A stretch of 64,000 nucleotides of DNA, from positions 126,346 through 190,345 of the forward strand of contig JAFWLB010000002.1 of the NCBI GenBank assembly GCA_017514025.1. The letters run 5' to 3'. The DNA comes from Candidatus Saccharimonadota bacterium. Its GTDB lineage: Bacteria; Patescibacteriota; Saccharimonadia; Saccharimonadales; Saccharimonadaceae. The notes below the pieces were generated by a model. It saw only the letters and a list, made by a program, of their open reading frames with translations, was not told where the DNA came from and ran no database searches. Shown here one piece after another: positions 7,663 to 15,015 of this stretch. The translations under genes and the position numbers were made by a program. The first letter of the stretch is position 1. Each line of letters opens with the position of its first letter.

Positions 7663-7736
7663 TACGCCCGACAGGATTTGAACCTACGACCTTTTGCTCC
7701 GCAAGCAAACGCTCTATCCAGCTGAGCTACGGGCGC
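7660..7736 (-). tRNA. tRNA-Arg (anticodon GCG), CCA encoded
   Basis: A 77-nt cloverleaf: acceptor GCGCCCG/CGGGCGT (terminal G-U), D stem GCTC/GAGC, anticodon stem TTTGC/GCAAA with loop TTGCGGA, T arm GTAGG-TTCAAAT-CCTGT, discriminator A, CCA. The anticodon GCG reads CGC/CGT; most bacteria use ACG modified to inosine for these codons. It is flanked by clusters of hairpins on both sides. Confidence 0.92.
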
Positions 7737-7748
7737 ACACTCTGATGG

Positions 7749-7885
7749 TCTACCGGCGAGCCTTTAGGGCTGTGCGGTAGATATGTGGATGTTTTGATTT
7801 TATTCTCGACATCCACCTAGAAATTAAATGAGCATCACCGTCAGAGGTGACGGTATTATTATACCATATTTTTGGAGATATGGTA
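7749..7885. repeat. Four hairpins upstream of tRNA-Arg (structured leader or small RNA candidate)
   Basis: Inverted repeats: 7749-7781 (TCTACCG/CGGTAGA with an inner AGCC/GGCT), 7785-7816 (GTGGATGT/ACATCCAC), 7837-7854 (ACCGTCA-GAGG-TGACGGT) and 7862-7885 (TACCATAT/ATATGGTA). A minus-strand TATAAT (7858-7863) would place the first three in a leader of about 115 nt before the tRNA. No known RNA family is recognised. Confidence 0.5.
7858..7863 (-). promoter_or_regulatory. -10 box of the tRNA-Arg transcript
   Basis: TATAAT on the minus strand about 122 nt before the tRNA 5' end, with a TTTACC-like -35 about 18 nt upstream. Confidence 0.5.
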
Positions 7886-7896
7886 AAAATTAATTT

Positions 7897-8484
7897 TTAG
7901 CTTTTATTCTTAATTTTGCGAGACTGGCGCTTCTTTTTGATGGCCTTGAGGAGATGTTGGTGAGCGCGGAAGCCGTATTTGCCGTTTAGGGGATCTTTGA
8001 AAAGGAAGGTTTTGAGGGGCTCTAGGGTGAGAGTCATATAACAGCCAAAGAAAATGAAAAGACCGAGGCAGGATAGATATTGGACGATGTGGGGAAGAGC
8101 TGGAGCGGCGAGGAAGCCATAAAAAGAGAGCTGACCAAGGAGAATGGCGATGTAAAAGAGGGAGATGTCGATCGCGAGGATGGATTTTTTGGCGAAAAGG
8201 CGGTAAAAATAAAAAATTGCGGGGATAGTGGAAGAGATGACGAGGAGACTGACGAGTTTGGCGAGGAAATAGTTGGGCTCTGGGCCGTAGATAAAACCGT
8301 CTACGAGACCCCAGGCAAAGGCGGCAGTGAGAGCGATTTTGATGTGTTCCCAAGTAGATTCGTTGACGGCGCTAAAGAGGCCGGCGATGCGGTTGTGGTG
8401 AGACCAGTCATAGAAAAAGTGGGCAAGGGTGCCGATGGTAGAGATAACAATGACGCTAAGCCAGAAGATGAAAACATTGTCCAT
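7897..8484 (-). CDS. DUF6512-like integral membrane protein
   Basis: 195 aa with about five to six hydrophobic segments and a Lys/Arg-rich C-terminal tail. The N-terminal pattern HFFYDWSHHNRIAGLFSAVN followed by ESTWEHIKI resembles the DUF6512 membrane family (recalled, not searched). Function unknown. Monocistronic: the TATAAT at 8491-8496 lies exactly 6 nt before the ATG, and tRNA-Ser is divergent upstream. Confidence 0.7.
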   Translation of the reverse strand: MDNVFIFWLSVIVISTIGTLAHFFYDWSHHNRIAGLFSAVNESTWEHIKIALTAAFAWGLVDGFIYGPEPNYFLAKLVSLLVISSTIPAIFYFYRLFAKKSILAIDISLFYIAILLGQLSFYGFLAAPALPHIVQYLSCLGLFIFFGCYMTLTLEPLKTFLFKDPLNGKYGFRAHQHLLKAIKKKRQSRKIKNKS

Positions 8485-8490
8485 GTGGTT

Positions 8491-8496
8491 ATTATA
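8491..8496 (-). promoter_or_regulatory. -10 box of the DUF6512-like gene, leaderless (N6)
   Basis: TATAAT on the minus strand, 6 nt before the ATG at 8484. Confidence 0.6.
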
Positions 8497-8537
8497 GCAT
8501 AGTTGCCGTTATGGTTTTAATTGAAGTGGCTTTATGG

Positions 8538-8543
8538 TATAAT
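8538..8543 (+). promoter_or_regulatory. -10 box of tRNA-Ser(CGA)
   Basis: TATAAT 7 nt before the first base of the mature tRNA, so the transcript may have almost no 5' leader. Confidence 0.55.
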
Positions 8544-8550
8544 TGGGGGC

Positions 8551-8641
8551 GGAAACGTGGCCGAGTGGTTGAAGGCGCACGACTCGAAATCGTGTGGGCG
8601 GGTTGACCGTCTCGGGAGTTCGAATCTCCCCGTTTCCGCCA
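8551..8641 (+). tRNA. tRNA-Ser (anticodon CGA), CCA encoded
   Basis: A 91-nt class II tRNA: acceptor GGAAACG/CGTTTCC, anticodon loop CTCGAAA (CGA, reads TCG), long variable arm, T arm GGGAG-TTCGAAT-CTCCC, discriminator G as expected for Ser, CCA. Confidence 0.96.
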
Positions 8642-8642
8642 T

Positions 8643-8664
8643 TGGCTCCATTGAGCCATTTTTT
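8643..8664 (+). terminator. Intrinsic terminator of tRNA-Ser(CGA)
   Basis: TGGCTC-CATT-GAGCCA followed by TTTTTT, starting inside the gap right after the CCA end. Confidence 0.85.
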
Positions 8665-8679
8665 ATTGAAATTTTGTTT

Positions 8680-9657
8680 TTAGGCCCCGGAGTGGAGTTT
8701 GGCGAATTTTTTAGATTTTTTATCTAGCTCGGCAAAGGATTTTTCGTCTGGAATATCGTCTTTGCCAGAGTTGATGAAATTGCGCAGGACACCGACTAAG
8801 ATGAATGGGCGAACGAAGACGGAGTGGAGAATGGACCAGAAGACGAGACCGACGATGACAGCACAGGTGATAGTGAGGGCGGTGGGGTCGGAAATAAAGG
8901 TCGGGGCAGTGTCACCGGAACTGGATATAGCCTCGGTGAGTTCGTGACTGAGATTGGTGAAGGCGTCGCGGAAGCCCATGAAGATGAGGTAGGCAATGCC
9001 TGTGAAGATGCCGCCGATGACGATAAGGGAAAGGAGAGCAATGCCAAAGATACGGCCGAGATTTTTGATCAGAGTTTTACCGTGTTTAAAGAAGATTGCG
9101 GCGCCTTCAAGGGTAGCTTTGGTGGCTTTTTCGTCTTTACGATAAAAGACCCAACCTAGACAACAATCACATAAATAGGCTACGATAGTTTCGACAACGC
9201 CGCCAACGGCACTACCGACAGCACCACCGTTGTTGCCACCGATAGCCTGACCAGCAGCGGTAATAGCGTTACTGATTTGGCGAAAAATGCCTTTAATAGC
9301 GCTGGTGATAGCGAAGTAGGCGGCAACAGTGGTGAAGCGTTCTTTGACGATTTTTCTGCCTTCGGCAACGACGTTGGTGGGGAGCTTACCTTCGGCGACG
9401 CCCTTAGTCATCATGGCGATTTGGCCAGCTTTGTAGGAGTAAGCAAAATATTTAAGGACGATATAGACAACCACGATGCCTAAAATGGCGCCAATAGCGA
9501 GACCGATGAGACCTTGGTTAAAGCCATTTTCGGCGATGAGAAAACCGGCGACAGTGGCGCCAACGATGAACAGAAACGCTAGGAAGTCCCAAAGGAACCG
9601 CCAATAAGAAAATTTGATGGTTTTTTGATAAACTTGTTTATTGCTTAATTCGGTCAT
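8680..9657 (-). CDS. Multi-pass membrane protein of unknown function
   Basis: 325 aa with about six hydrophobic segments: two near residues 22-75, a Gly/Ala-rich stretch near 130-160, and others near 205-235 and 265-300. A Cys-rich DCCLGWVFYRKDE segment and the tail ELDKKSKKFAKLHSGA are notable. I do not recognise a family with confidence; it resembles large uncharacterised membrane proteins common in Patescibacteria. A TATAAT upstream and AGGGAGAT as Shine-Dalgarno support the start at 9657. Confidence 0.7.
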   Translation of the reverse strand: MTELSNKQVYQKTIKFSYWRFLWDFLAFLFIVGATVAGFLIAENGFNQGLIGLAIGAILGIVVVYIVLKYFAYSYKAGQIAMMTKGVAEGKLPTNVVAEGRKIVKERFTTVAAYFAITSAIKGIFRQISNAITAAGQAIGGNNGGAVGSAVGGVVETIVAYLCDCCLGWVFYRKDEKATKATLEGAAIFFKHGKTLIKNLGRIFGIALLSLIVIGGIFTGIAYLIFMGFRDAFTNLSHELTEAISSSGDTAPTFISDPTALTITCAVIVGLVFWSILHSVFVRPFILVGVLRNFINSGKDDIPDEKSFAELDKKSKKFAKLHSGA

Positions 9658-9758
9658 TTGGAATCTCCCTTATTTTTGCTTTCATTATAACATATTTTTG
9701 GCAAGAGCGAGGGGCGGAACGTATTAGATCGGGGTCTTTTGCTTTGGGATAATTTTGG

Positions 9759-9764
9759 TATAAT
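9759..9764 (+). promoter_or_regulatory. -10 box of the RhuM-Fic gene
   Basis: TATAAT 25 nt before the chosen ATG at 9790; the leader carries GGGAGG. Confidence 0.55.
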
Positions 9765-9789
9765 AGAGGTGGTAAGGGAGGCCGATAAA

Positions 9790-10797
9790 ATGAAGGAAGA
9801 TAAGCCCGAAGAAAAGCGAATTGAGATTTACAAAGGGATGAGTGGGGAAGTGGTTTTTGATATAGATACGGACGGGGAGACGATTTGGGCGACACAGGCG
9901 CAAATGGCGCAAGTGTTTGGGGTGAATACTCAGGCCATTTCTAGGCATCTAAGTAATATTTTTAAGAGTGGGGAGTTAGATAAAAATTCAGTATGTTCCA
10001 TTTTGGAACATACTGCCACGGACGGCAAAAATTATAAGGTAAATGTATACAATCTGGATGCAATTATCTCGGTAGGATATAGGGTGAATTCGAAAAAGGC
10101 GACGAATTTCCGGATTTGGGCTACAGGAGTGCTCAAGCGATTTGTGATGAACGGGGTAGCAATAAACGAGCGGAGGTTGGAAGACTTGCGAGCGAAGGAT
10201 GACGCGAAGCGCTTAAGGGAAGTGGAGAAGATGATGGGGATTGTGAGGAGGCTTACGACTACGAAGTTGTTAGATGCCGGGGAAGCCAACGGGGTGCTAG
10301 AGGTGATTTCGCGCTACGCAGGAAGCTTTAAGACCCTGAAAGAATACGACGAAGGACATATTGATTTGAGATTTTTGAATAAAAAACGGCGGCAAAAAGA
10401 GTTGACGATAGAAATGTGCAACGTAGCAGTAGGGCAGTTGCGAGAAAAGGTGAAGGGCAGTGATTTGTTTGGGAAAGAGCGGGGCGGGATGTTTGAGGGG
10501 AGCCTAACGGCAATTTTCCAGAGTTTTGACGGCAAGGAATTATACCCGAGCGTGCCAGAGAAGGCGGCAAATTTGCTGTATTTCATTATTAAGGATCACC
10601 CGTTTTACGATGGAAACAAGCGAATTGGGGCGCTGTTGTTTATTTTGTTTTTGACGCAGAATGATTGTCATTTAACAGAGAACGGAGAGACGAAAATTTC
10701 GGATCGGGCGCTGACGGCGATTGCTTTGCTCATAGCGGAAAGCGAACCGAAAGAGAAAGTCTTGATAGTGAGTTTGATTTGTAAATTATTAGAGTAA
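9790..10797 (+). CDS. RhuM-type N-terminal domain fused to a Fic/DOC domain
   Basis: 335 aa. The N-terminal half matches the virulence RhuM family: WATQAQMAQVFGVNTQAISR, helix-turn-helix-like, then SVGYRVNSKKATNFRIWAT. The C-terminal third holds the Fic signature HPFYDGNKRIGA, which in Fic proteins transfers AMP or another nucleotide/phosphate moiety to protein hydroxyls. The start is set at 9790 (MKEDKPEEKR), with GGGAGG upstream, because the in-frame start at 9739 precedes the -10 box. It may be a toxin or regulatory modifier. No antitoxin gene is adjacent, so self-inhibition or an internal antitoxin is possible. Confidence 0.88.
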   Translation: MKEDKPEEKRIEIYKGMSGEVVFDIDTDGETIWATQAQMAQVFGVNTQAISRHLSNIFKSGELDKNSVCSILEHTATDGKNYKVNVYNLDAIISVGYRVNSKKATNFRIWATGVLKRFVMNGVAINERRLEDLRAKDDAKRLREVEKMMGIVRRLTTTKLLDAGEANGVLEVISRYAGSFKTLKEYDEGHIDLRFLNKKRRQKELTIEMCNVAVGQLREKVKGSDLFGKERGGMFEGSLTAIFQSFDGKELYPSVPEKAANLLYFIIKDHPFYDGNKRIGALLFILFLTQNDCHLTENGETKISDRALTAIALLIAESEPKEKVLIVSLICKLLE

Positions 10798-10821
10798 CTT
10801 TGTAATTTTAAGGGAAGGTGA

Positions 10822-10827
10822 TATAAT
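10822..10827 (+). promoter_or_regulatory. -10 box of the truncated Mur ligase gene (N9)
   Basis: TATAAT 9 nt before the ATG at 10837, leaving at most a few untranslated bases. Confidence 0.5.
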
Positions 10828-10836
10828 TAAGGTATT

Positions 10837-11592
10837 ATGGGAAAGAGGGAAAAATCTAGCCAAGGTAAAAACAAAAACGGTGGGTTTAGAGCTGGTTCGC
10901 AAAAATTAAGAGCGAAGATGTTGAAATCGTATTACGGAAATCCTCTGAAGGATATGAAGCTCATAGCGATTACGGGGACGACGGGGAAGACCACGGTGGC
11001 GCATTATGTGCATGAGATCTTAAAAGCGACCGGGGAACAAGTGGCGGTATTAGCTAGCGATCAGCCGTTTAAGGTAGGGATGCTGCATAAGTTTTTGTCT
11101 GATGCGTGGAAGGCGGGAGCTAATTATGTGATCGTGACGGTGCCAGCTGAGGGGCTTCGCGATAACGTGTTCTATGGGCTGCCGGTAACGGTGGCAGCGA
11201 TGACGAACTTCGTGACGGCGGGACTCTCCGATATGGAGCCAAAAGAATATCTGGAAAACGAGAAAACTTTGTTTGATATGAAACCAGAAATTGTGGTCTT
11301 GAATCACGATGATTTGAATTATGACACATTTGAGGAGTTTAAGGGGACGAAAAAAACGGTGACGTTTGGACAAAGTTCGGCGGATGTAAAGATTTTGAAC
11401 TCAAAACTATATTCCAAGGGAACAGAGGCGACGATTTCGGTGAAGTCGGAAATCATTACCGTGGCGACGTTTGTGCCAGGAGAAACAGCGGTGTCCTATA
11501 TGGCTTGTGCGGCAGCAATTGCGCATAGCCTAGAGATTGATAATGAGAAAATTATTGACGGGATCGCCGAATACAGTCCTGAGCAACCTTAA
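10837..11592 (+). CDS. Truncated Mur ligase paralogue (no C-terminal domain)
   Basis: 251 aa. It has a basic N-terminus and a Mur-ligase central domain with the P-loop AITGTTGKTTVAH (residues about 45-57), then a region ending in ACAAAIAHSLEIDNEKI, which in full MurE leads into the C-terminal substrate domain. Here it stops, at about 60% of normal length. Active ligases need the third domain, so it may be a regulator, a pseudo-enzyme or an ATPase subunit. It converges with MurE and the two reading frames overlap by 41 bp (11552-11592). The start is supported by TATAAT 9 nt upstream. Reading-frame integrity argues against a random decay product. Confidence 0.8.
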   Translation: MGKREKSSQGKNKNGGFRAGSQKLRAKMLKSYYGNPLKDMKLIAITGTTGKTTVAHYVHEILKATGEQVAVLASDQPFKVGMLHKFLSDAWKAGANYVIVTVPAEGLRDNVFYGLPVTVAAMTNFVTAGLSDMEPKEYLENEKTLFDMKPEIVVLNHDDLNYDTFEEFKGTKKTVTFGQSSADVKILNSKLYSKGTEATISVKSEIITVATFVPGETAVSYMACAAAIAHSLEIDNEKIIDGIAEYSPEQP

Positions 11593-12799
11593 TATCTTCA
11601 AAGGTATGAGGGCCGTCAGCACGGAGAATGGTTTTTTCGTGGCCCTTGCCGAGGATGAGGACGAGGTCGCCCGGTTTGGCTTTGTCAATGGCGAGCTGGA
11701 TGGCCTTCTTGCGGTCTAGCTCTTTAAAGAGGTCTTTACCCATGATTTTGCCGTGTTTTTCGGCGCCTTTGATGAAGGCGGCGGCGATTTTCTCGGGGTC
11801 TTCGTCGCGAGAGTCGTCCTCGGTGATGATGACGAGATCAGAATGTTGGGCGAGGATGGCGCCTCGAATGGGCCTGGTGGAGGGATCGCGGCGACCGGCA
11901 CCGCCATGAACGGAAATGATTTTGCCTTTGTGGGGGGTGACGGAGTTGAAGACTTTTTCGAGAGCATCGGGGGCGTGAGCATAGTCAACAATGACAGTGA
12001 AGGGCTGACCTTCATCCACGATATTCATGCGGCCCTCAACACTGTCTAAGGATTTGATGCCGCCTTGGATTTGTCGGTTGGTGAGACCGAGTTTTTGACC
12101 AGTAATCACAGCCGCGAGGGAATTATAGACATTAAATTTGCCGGGGATTTTGGTCTCTATTTTTATATCACCAGATGAATATTTGACGCCGGTTGCGCTG
12201 AGCTGAATGTCTGTGGCTCGATGGTCACCGTGTTTAATGCCGTAAGTGGTAAACTCACGGGATAGATTTTTGTAATATTTGGTGGCTGGGTCGTCGGCAT
12301 TGAGAATACTAAATTTGGCACGTTTGAAGAGTTTGCCCTTGGCGGCGCGATAGCGGGCGAAAGTTTTGTGGTAATCTAGGTGTTCGTGAGTGAGATTGGT
12401 GAAGACGGCGATTTCGATAGGGATACCTAACGTGCGAAATTCGGCGAGAGCGTGAGAAGTGACTTCGAGAACGAGAAATTCGGCGCCTTGGTTTTTGATT
12501 TCTTGAATACGCTGATTAAGAGTGAAGGCGTCAACGGTGGTCATGTGACCGAGTTCGGGTTCTAGTTTATCAACTCCCCAGGCGACAGTAGTCATGAGGC
12601 CAGTTTTGCGACCAGCGTGATTCAGCATGCGCCAGATCATGAAGCTAGTAGTAGTTTTGCCGTTGGTACCGGTGACGCCGATAACTTTAAGGTTTTTGGC
12701 GGGATGACCGTATTTAAAACCGGCAATGATGGATTGGGCGTAGTGATAAGGCAGAACGGCTTGATTATAAAACGGAAGTTTTTCTAAAAATTGTTTCAT
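11552..12799 (-). CDS. murE: UDP-N-acetylmuramoyl-tripeptide synthetase (MurE)
   Basis: 415 aa. Adds the third residue of the peptidoglycan stem peptide in the cytoplasm. Visible: P-loop GVTGTNGKTTTSF, TSHALAEFRT, THEHLDYH, the carbamylated-Lys region RAAKGKLF, VDYAHAPDALEKV, and HGGAGRRDPSTRP. The specificity position reads DDSRDEDP rather than the DNPR of diaminopimelate-adding enzymes; the Arg is kept but I would not assign the amino acid. It is shorter than the usual 480-500 aa, lacking most of the N-terminal UDP-binding domain. The start is fixed by TATAAT exactly 6 nt upstream (12806-12811). Confidence 0.92.
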   Translation of the reverse strand: MKQFLEKLPFYNQAVLPYHYAQSIIAGFKYGHPAKNLKVIGVTGTNGKTTTSFMIWRMLNHAGRKTGLMTTVAWGVDKLEPELGHMTTVDAFTLNQRIQEIKNQGAEFLVLEVTSHALAEFRTLGIPIEIAVFTNLTHEHLDYHKTFARYRAAKGKLFKRAKFSILNADDPATKYYKNLSREFTTYGIKHGDHRATDIQLSATGVKYSSGDIKIETKIPGKFNVYNSLAAVITGQKLGLTNRQIQGGIKSLDSVEGRMNIVDEGQPFTVIVDYAHAPDALEKVFNSVTPHKGKIISVHGGAGRRDPSTRPIRGAILAQHSDLVIITEDDSRDEDPEKIAAAFIKGAEKHGKIMGKDLFKELDRKKAIQLAIDKAKPGDLVLILGKGHEKTILRADGPHTFEDIKVAQDCIRRSRQ

Positions 12800-12805
12800 A
12801 GACTT

Positions 12806-12811
12806 ATTATA
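12806..12811 (-). promoter_or_regulatory. -10 box of murE, leaderless (N6)
   Basis: TATAAT on the minus strand, 6 nt before the ATG at 12799. Confidence 0.6.
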
Positions 12812-12814
12812 ACA

Positions 12815-14047
12815 TTAGCGATAATGTTTGAGGGAGTCGATTGGGTTTTTGGCGGCAGCTTTGATGGCTGGGTAGATGCCGAAAATGATGCCAACGATGA
12901 AGGTTGTGAGGAAGGTGATAAGAATAATCTCCCAACTGATAAATGGGGCAAATGGAGTAATGGTGGAGAGGATGAAGGCGAGAACGTAGGCGAGGATGAG
13001 GCCAAGAATGCCGCCGAGAAGAGAGAGGATTAGAGACTCAAAGAGGAATTGCATCAAAATGTTGCGGCTAGAGGCACCGACGGCCTTGCGGACGCCGATT
13101 TCATGATTACGCTCAGAGACAGAAACGAGCATAATATTCATGACCCCTATGCCGCCGACAACAAGCGAGATTGCTGCTACCAATGTCAGCATCCCGGAGA
13201 CGATCATAAAGAGAGAGCTGGCCGGATGGGTGATTTGGTCACCATAGGCAACGGTGAAATTTTGATCGCCGAGTTTTTGATTAGTGAGGGCTCTTTCAAT
13301 ATCAGAGGAAACTTGGGGAAGGGAATCAGTGTTGGCGGCTTTAATATTGATTTGCTGGATTTGAATAGAACCGGTGATTTTATCCATGGCTTCGGCATCC
13401 ATGATGAGGGCATTATCGAAGTCGATATTGTCGAAGTTAATGGATTTGTTGACTTCATCGAGGACACCGACAACCATGAATTTTTCGCCCATAATAGTAA
13501 CTGTTTGGCCGACGGTGCTGTTGATTGTATTAAATAAAGCTAGAGAAAGAGTGTGGCCAAGGACGACTGAGTGGGCTTCAGTTTGACCGCCGAGGAAGGA
13601 ACCGTAGCGAATAGTGAGTGGTTCGACCTTGATGAAATCTGGGTTAGTGCCAAGAACAGGAACAGATGGGAAAGTGTTTTTATCGGAAATAACGGTGTTA
13701 GTGGAAATGGCGATAGGGGCGACAGCGGCTACCCCCTCTACATCGGAAATGGCTCTGACATCTTTGAGAGCAAGGCTGGATTTTTGGAAAGAATTGGCGG
13801 AAGTGAGCTCTTCGACAATATCAGTGACGGTATCTTTGGTGGTGGCAGGACGAACGACGATGAGGTCGGAGCCTATCTCGGTGGCTTCAGTTTTGACGAG
13901 GTTGGAAATACTGCCCATGAGGGAGAGAATAAGAATGATGCTGGCTACGCCAATTGCAATACCAAGACAGGTAAGAAAAGAGCGGGTGCGATTTTCTTTG
14001 ATGGCGGTTTTGGCGAGCTTGTAATGAGTTCTGAGTAATAAGGGCAT
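12815..14047 (-). CDS. MacB-type ABC transporter permease
   Basis: 410 aa. N-terminal membrane helix (LGIAIGVASIILILSLMGSI), a large extracytoplasmic MacB-like domain (about residues 50-280), then three helices of the FtsX domain with GGIGVMNIMLVSVSERNHEI and VRKAVGA. Such permeases work by mechanotransmission on peptides, lipoproteins or antibiotics at the envelope. It overlaps the upstream ATPase gene by 1 bp (14047), so the two form an operon and complex. There is no separate adaptor gene, as is common in monoderms. The substrate is unknown. Confidence 0.92.
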   Translation of the reverse strand: MPLLLRTHYKLAKTAIKENRTRSFLTCLGIAIGVASIILILSLMGSISNLVKTEATEIGSDLIVVRPATTKDTVTDIVEELTSANSFQKSSLALKDVRAISDVEGVAAVAPIAISTNTVISDKNTFPSVPVLGTNPDFIKVEPLTIRYGSFLGGQTEAHSVVLGHTLSLALFNTINSTVGQTVTIMGEKFMVVGVLDEVNKSINFDNIDFDNALIMDAEAMDKITGSIQIQQINIKAANTDSLPQVSSDIERALTNQKLGDQNFTVAYGDQITHPASSLFMIVSGMLTLVAAISLVVGGIGVMNIMLVSVSERNHEIGVRKAVGASSRNILMQFLFESLILSLLGGILGLILAYVLAFILSTITPFAPFISWEIILITFLTTFIVGIIFGIYPAIKAAAKNPIDSLKHYR

Positions 14048-14862
14048 TATTTCTTCCTCCGGGATTTTTGACGTTTTTTGGATTTTTTGGCAGGTAGTTC
14101 AATGGCGGGGGTGGATTTTTTCTTGCGTTTTTTAATCTTGACGCTGACGGGCTGAGGGAGATTGCTATCTGCGACGGTTTTAATATCGGTATCAATTTGG
14201 CCGTCTAGCATGTTGATAACGCGAGTGGCGTAGGTGGTGAGGGAAGGATTGTGAGTGACCATAATAATAGTGTTGCCCTCTTCATGGATGGATTTTAGCT
14301 CTTCCATGACGATGTGGGAAGAACGGGAATCGAGATTGCCGGTTGGTTCATCGGCAAGAATGATTTCGGGGCTACCAACAATGGCGCGGGCGATGGCAAC
14401 GCGTTGTTGCTGACCGCCAGAGAGTTGATAAGGGTAATAGTATTCACGCTCCTGAAGGTGAAAACGTCCGAGGGCGCGAGAGGCTTGCTTGAGGCGAGAG
14501 GTCTTAGTGTAACCAGTGTAGACAAGTGGGAGAGCTACGTTTTCAATAATAGGAAGGTCTTCGATGAGGTTGAAATTTTGAAAAACAAAGCCGATTTTTT
14601 TGGCGCGGAGTTTGGCCTGACGGCGAGAAGAAATGCCGGCAACATTTTCGCCACCCAGAATATACTCGCCATGGGTGGCACGATCAAGAAGGCCAATAAT
14701 GTCAAGAAGAGTGGTTTTACCGCAGCCGGAGGGGCCCATAATCATGATAAACTCACCACGTTTGATGGTGAGGTCAAAATCTTTGAGCGCAAAAGTTTCG
14801 GTATCACCGTAACCATAGCGTTTGGTCAGTCCTTTTAGTTCGATTAGTATGTTTTCGCTCAT
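14047..14862 (-). CDS. MacB/LolD-type ABC transporter ATP-binding protein
   Basis: 271 aa. Walker A GPSGCGKTT, Q-loop FVFQNFNL, signature LSGGQQQR, Walker B IILADEPTGNLD and switch His in VTHNP are all present, so it should be an active ATPase. After the ABC domain a Lys/Arg-rich tail of about 40 residues (KIKKRKKKSTPAIELPAKK) extends past the family norm. It pairs with the overlapping permease. No clear -10 box is seen upstream; tRNA-Ser(GGA) lies 18 bp upstream on the same strand, so cotranscription with the tRNA is possible. Confidence 0.93.
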   Translation of the reverse strand: MSENILIELKGLTKRYGYGDTETFALKDFDLTIKRGEFIMIMGPSGCGKTTLLDIIGLLDRATHGEYILGGENVAGISSRRQAKLRAKKIGFVFQNFNLIEDLPIIENVALPLVYTGYTKTSRLKQASRALGRFHLQEREYYYPYQLSGGQQQRVAIARAIVGSPEIILADEPTGNLDSRSSHIVMEELKSIHEEGNTIIMVTHNPSLTTYATRVINMLDGQIDTDIKTVADSNLPQPVSVKIKKRKKKSTPAIELPAKKSKKRQKSRRKK

Positions 14863-14879
14863 AGTAGTGCCTGTAAAAT

Positions 14880-14969
14880 TGGCGGAAAGGACAGGATTTG
14901 AACCTGCGAACGAGTTGCCCCGTTACACGCTTTCCAAGCGTGCGCCTTAAACCACTCGGCCACCTTTCC
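14880..14969 (-). tRNA. tRNA-Ser (anticodon GGA), CCA encoded
   Basis: A 90-nt class II tRNA: acceptor GGAAAGG/CCTTTCC, anticodon stem ACGC/GCGT with loop TTGGAAA (GGA, reads TCC/TCT), long variable arm, T arm GCAGG-TTCAAAT-CCTGT, discriminator G, CCA. No terminator separates it from the ABC ATPase gene downstream. Confidence 0.96.
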
Positions 14970-15015
14970 GTCTTTAAATTTATTCTAGCATAAAGTGAGG
15001 GCGAAACAAAGAGGT

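Noticed and set aside
7493-7681. 62-codon open frame over the hairpin cluster next to tRNA-Arg
   Set aside because: It reads through three palindromes, the terminator and into the tRNA; no start signal; best explained as non-coding.
7504-7885. Insertion sequence or integrated element at tRNA-Arg
   Set aside because: No transposase, integrase or direct repeat of the tRNA end is present; only hairpins.
8521-8727. 68-codon frame spanning tRNA-Ser(CGA) and its terminator
   Set aside because: It overlaps a clear tRNA and a terminator.
11753-12049. Acidic Gly-rich frame antisense to murE
   Set aside because: Shadow of murE; no promoter or ribosome site.
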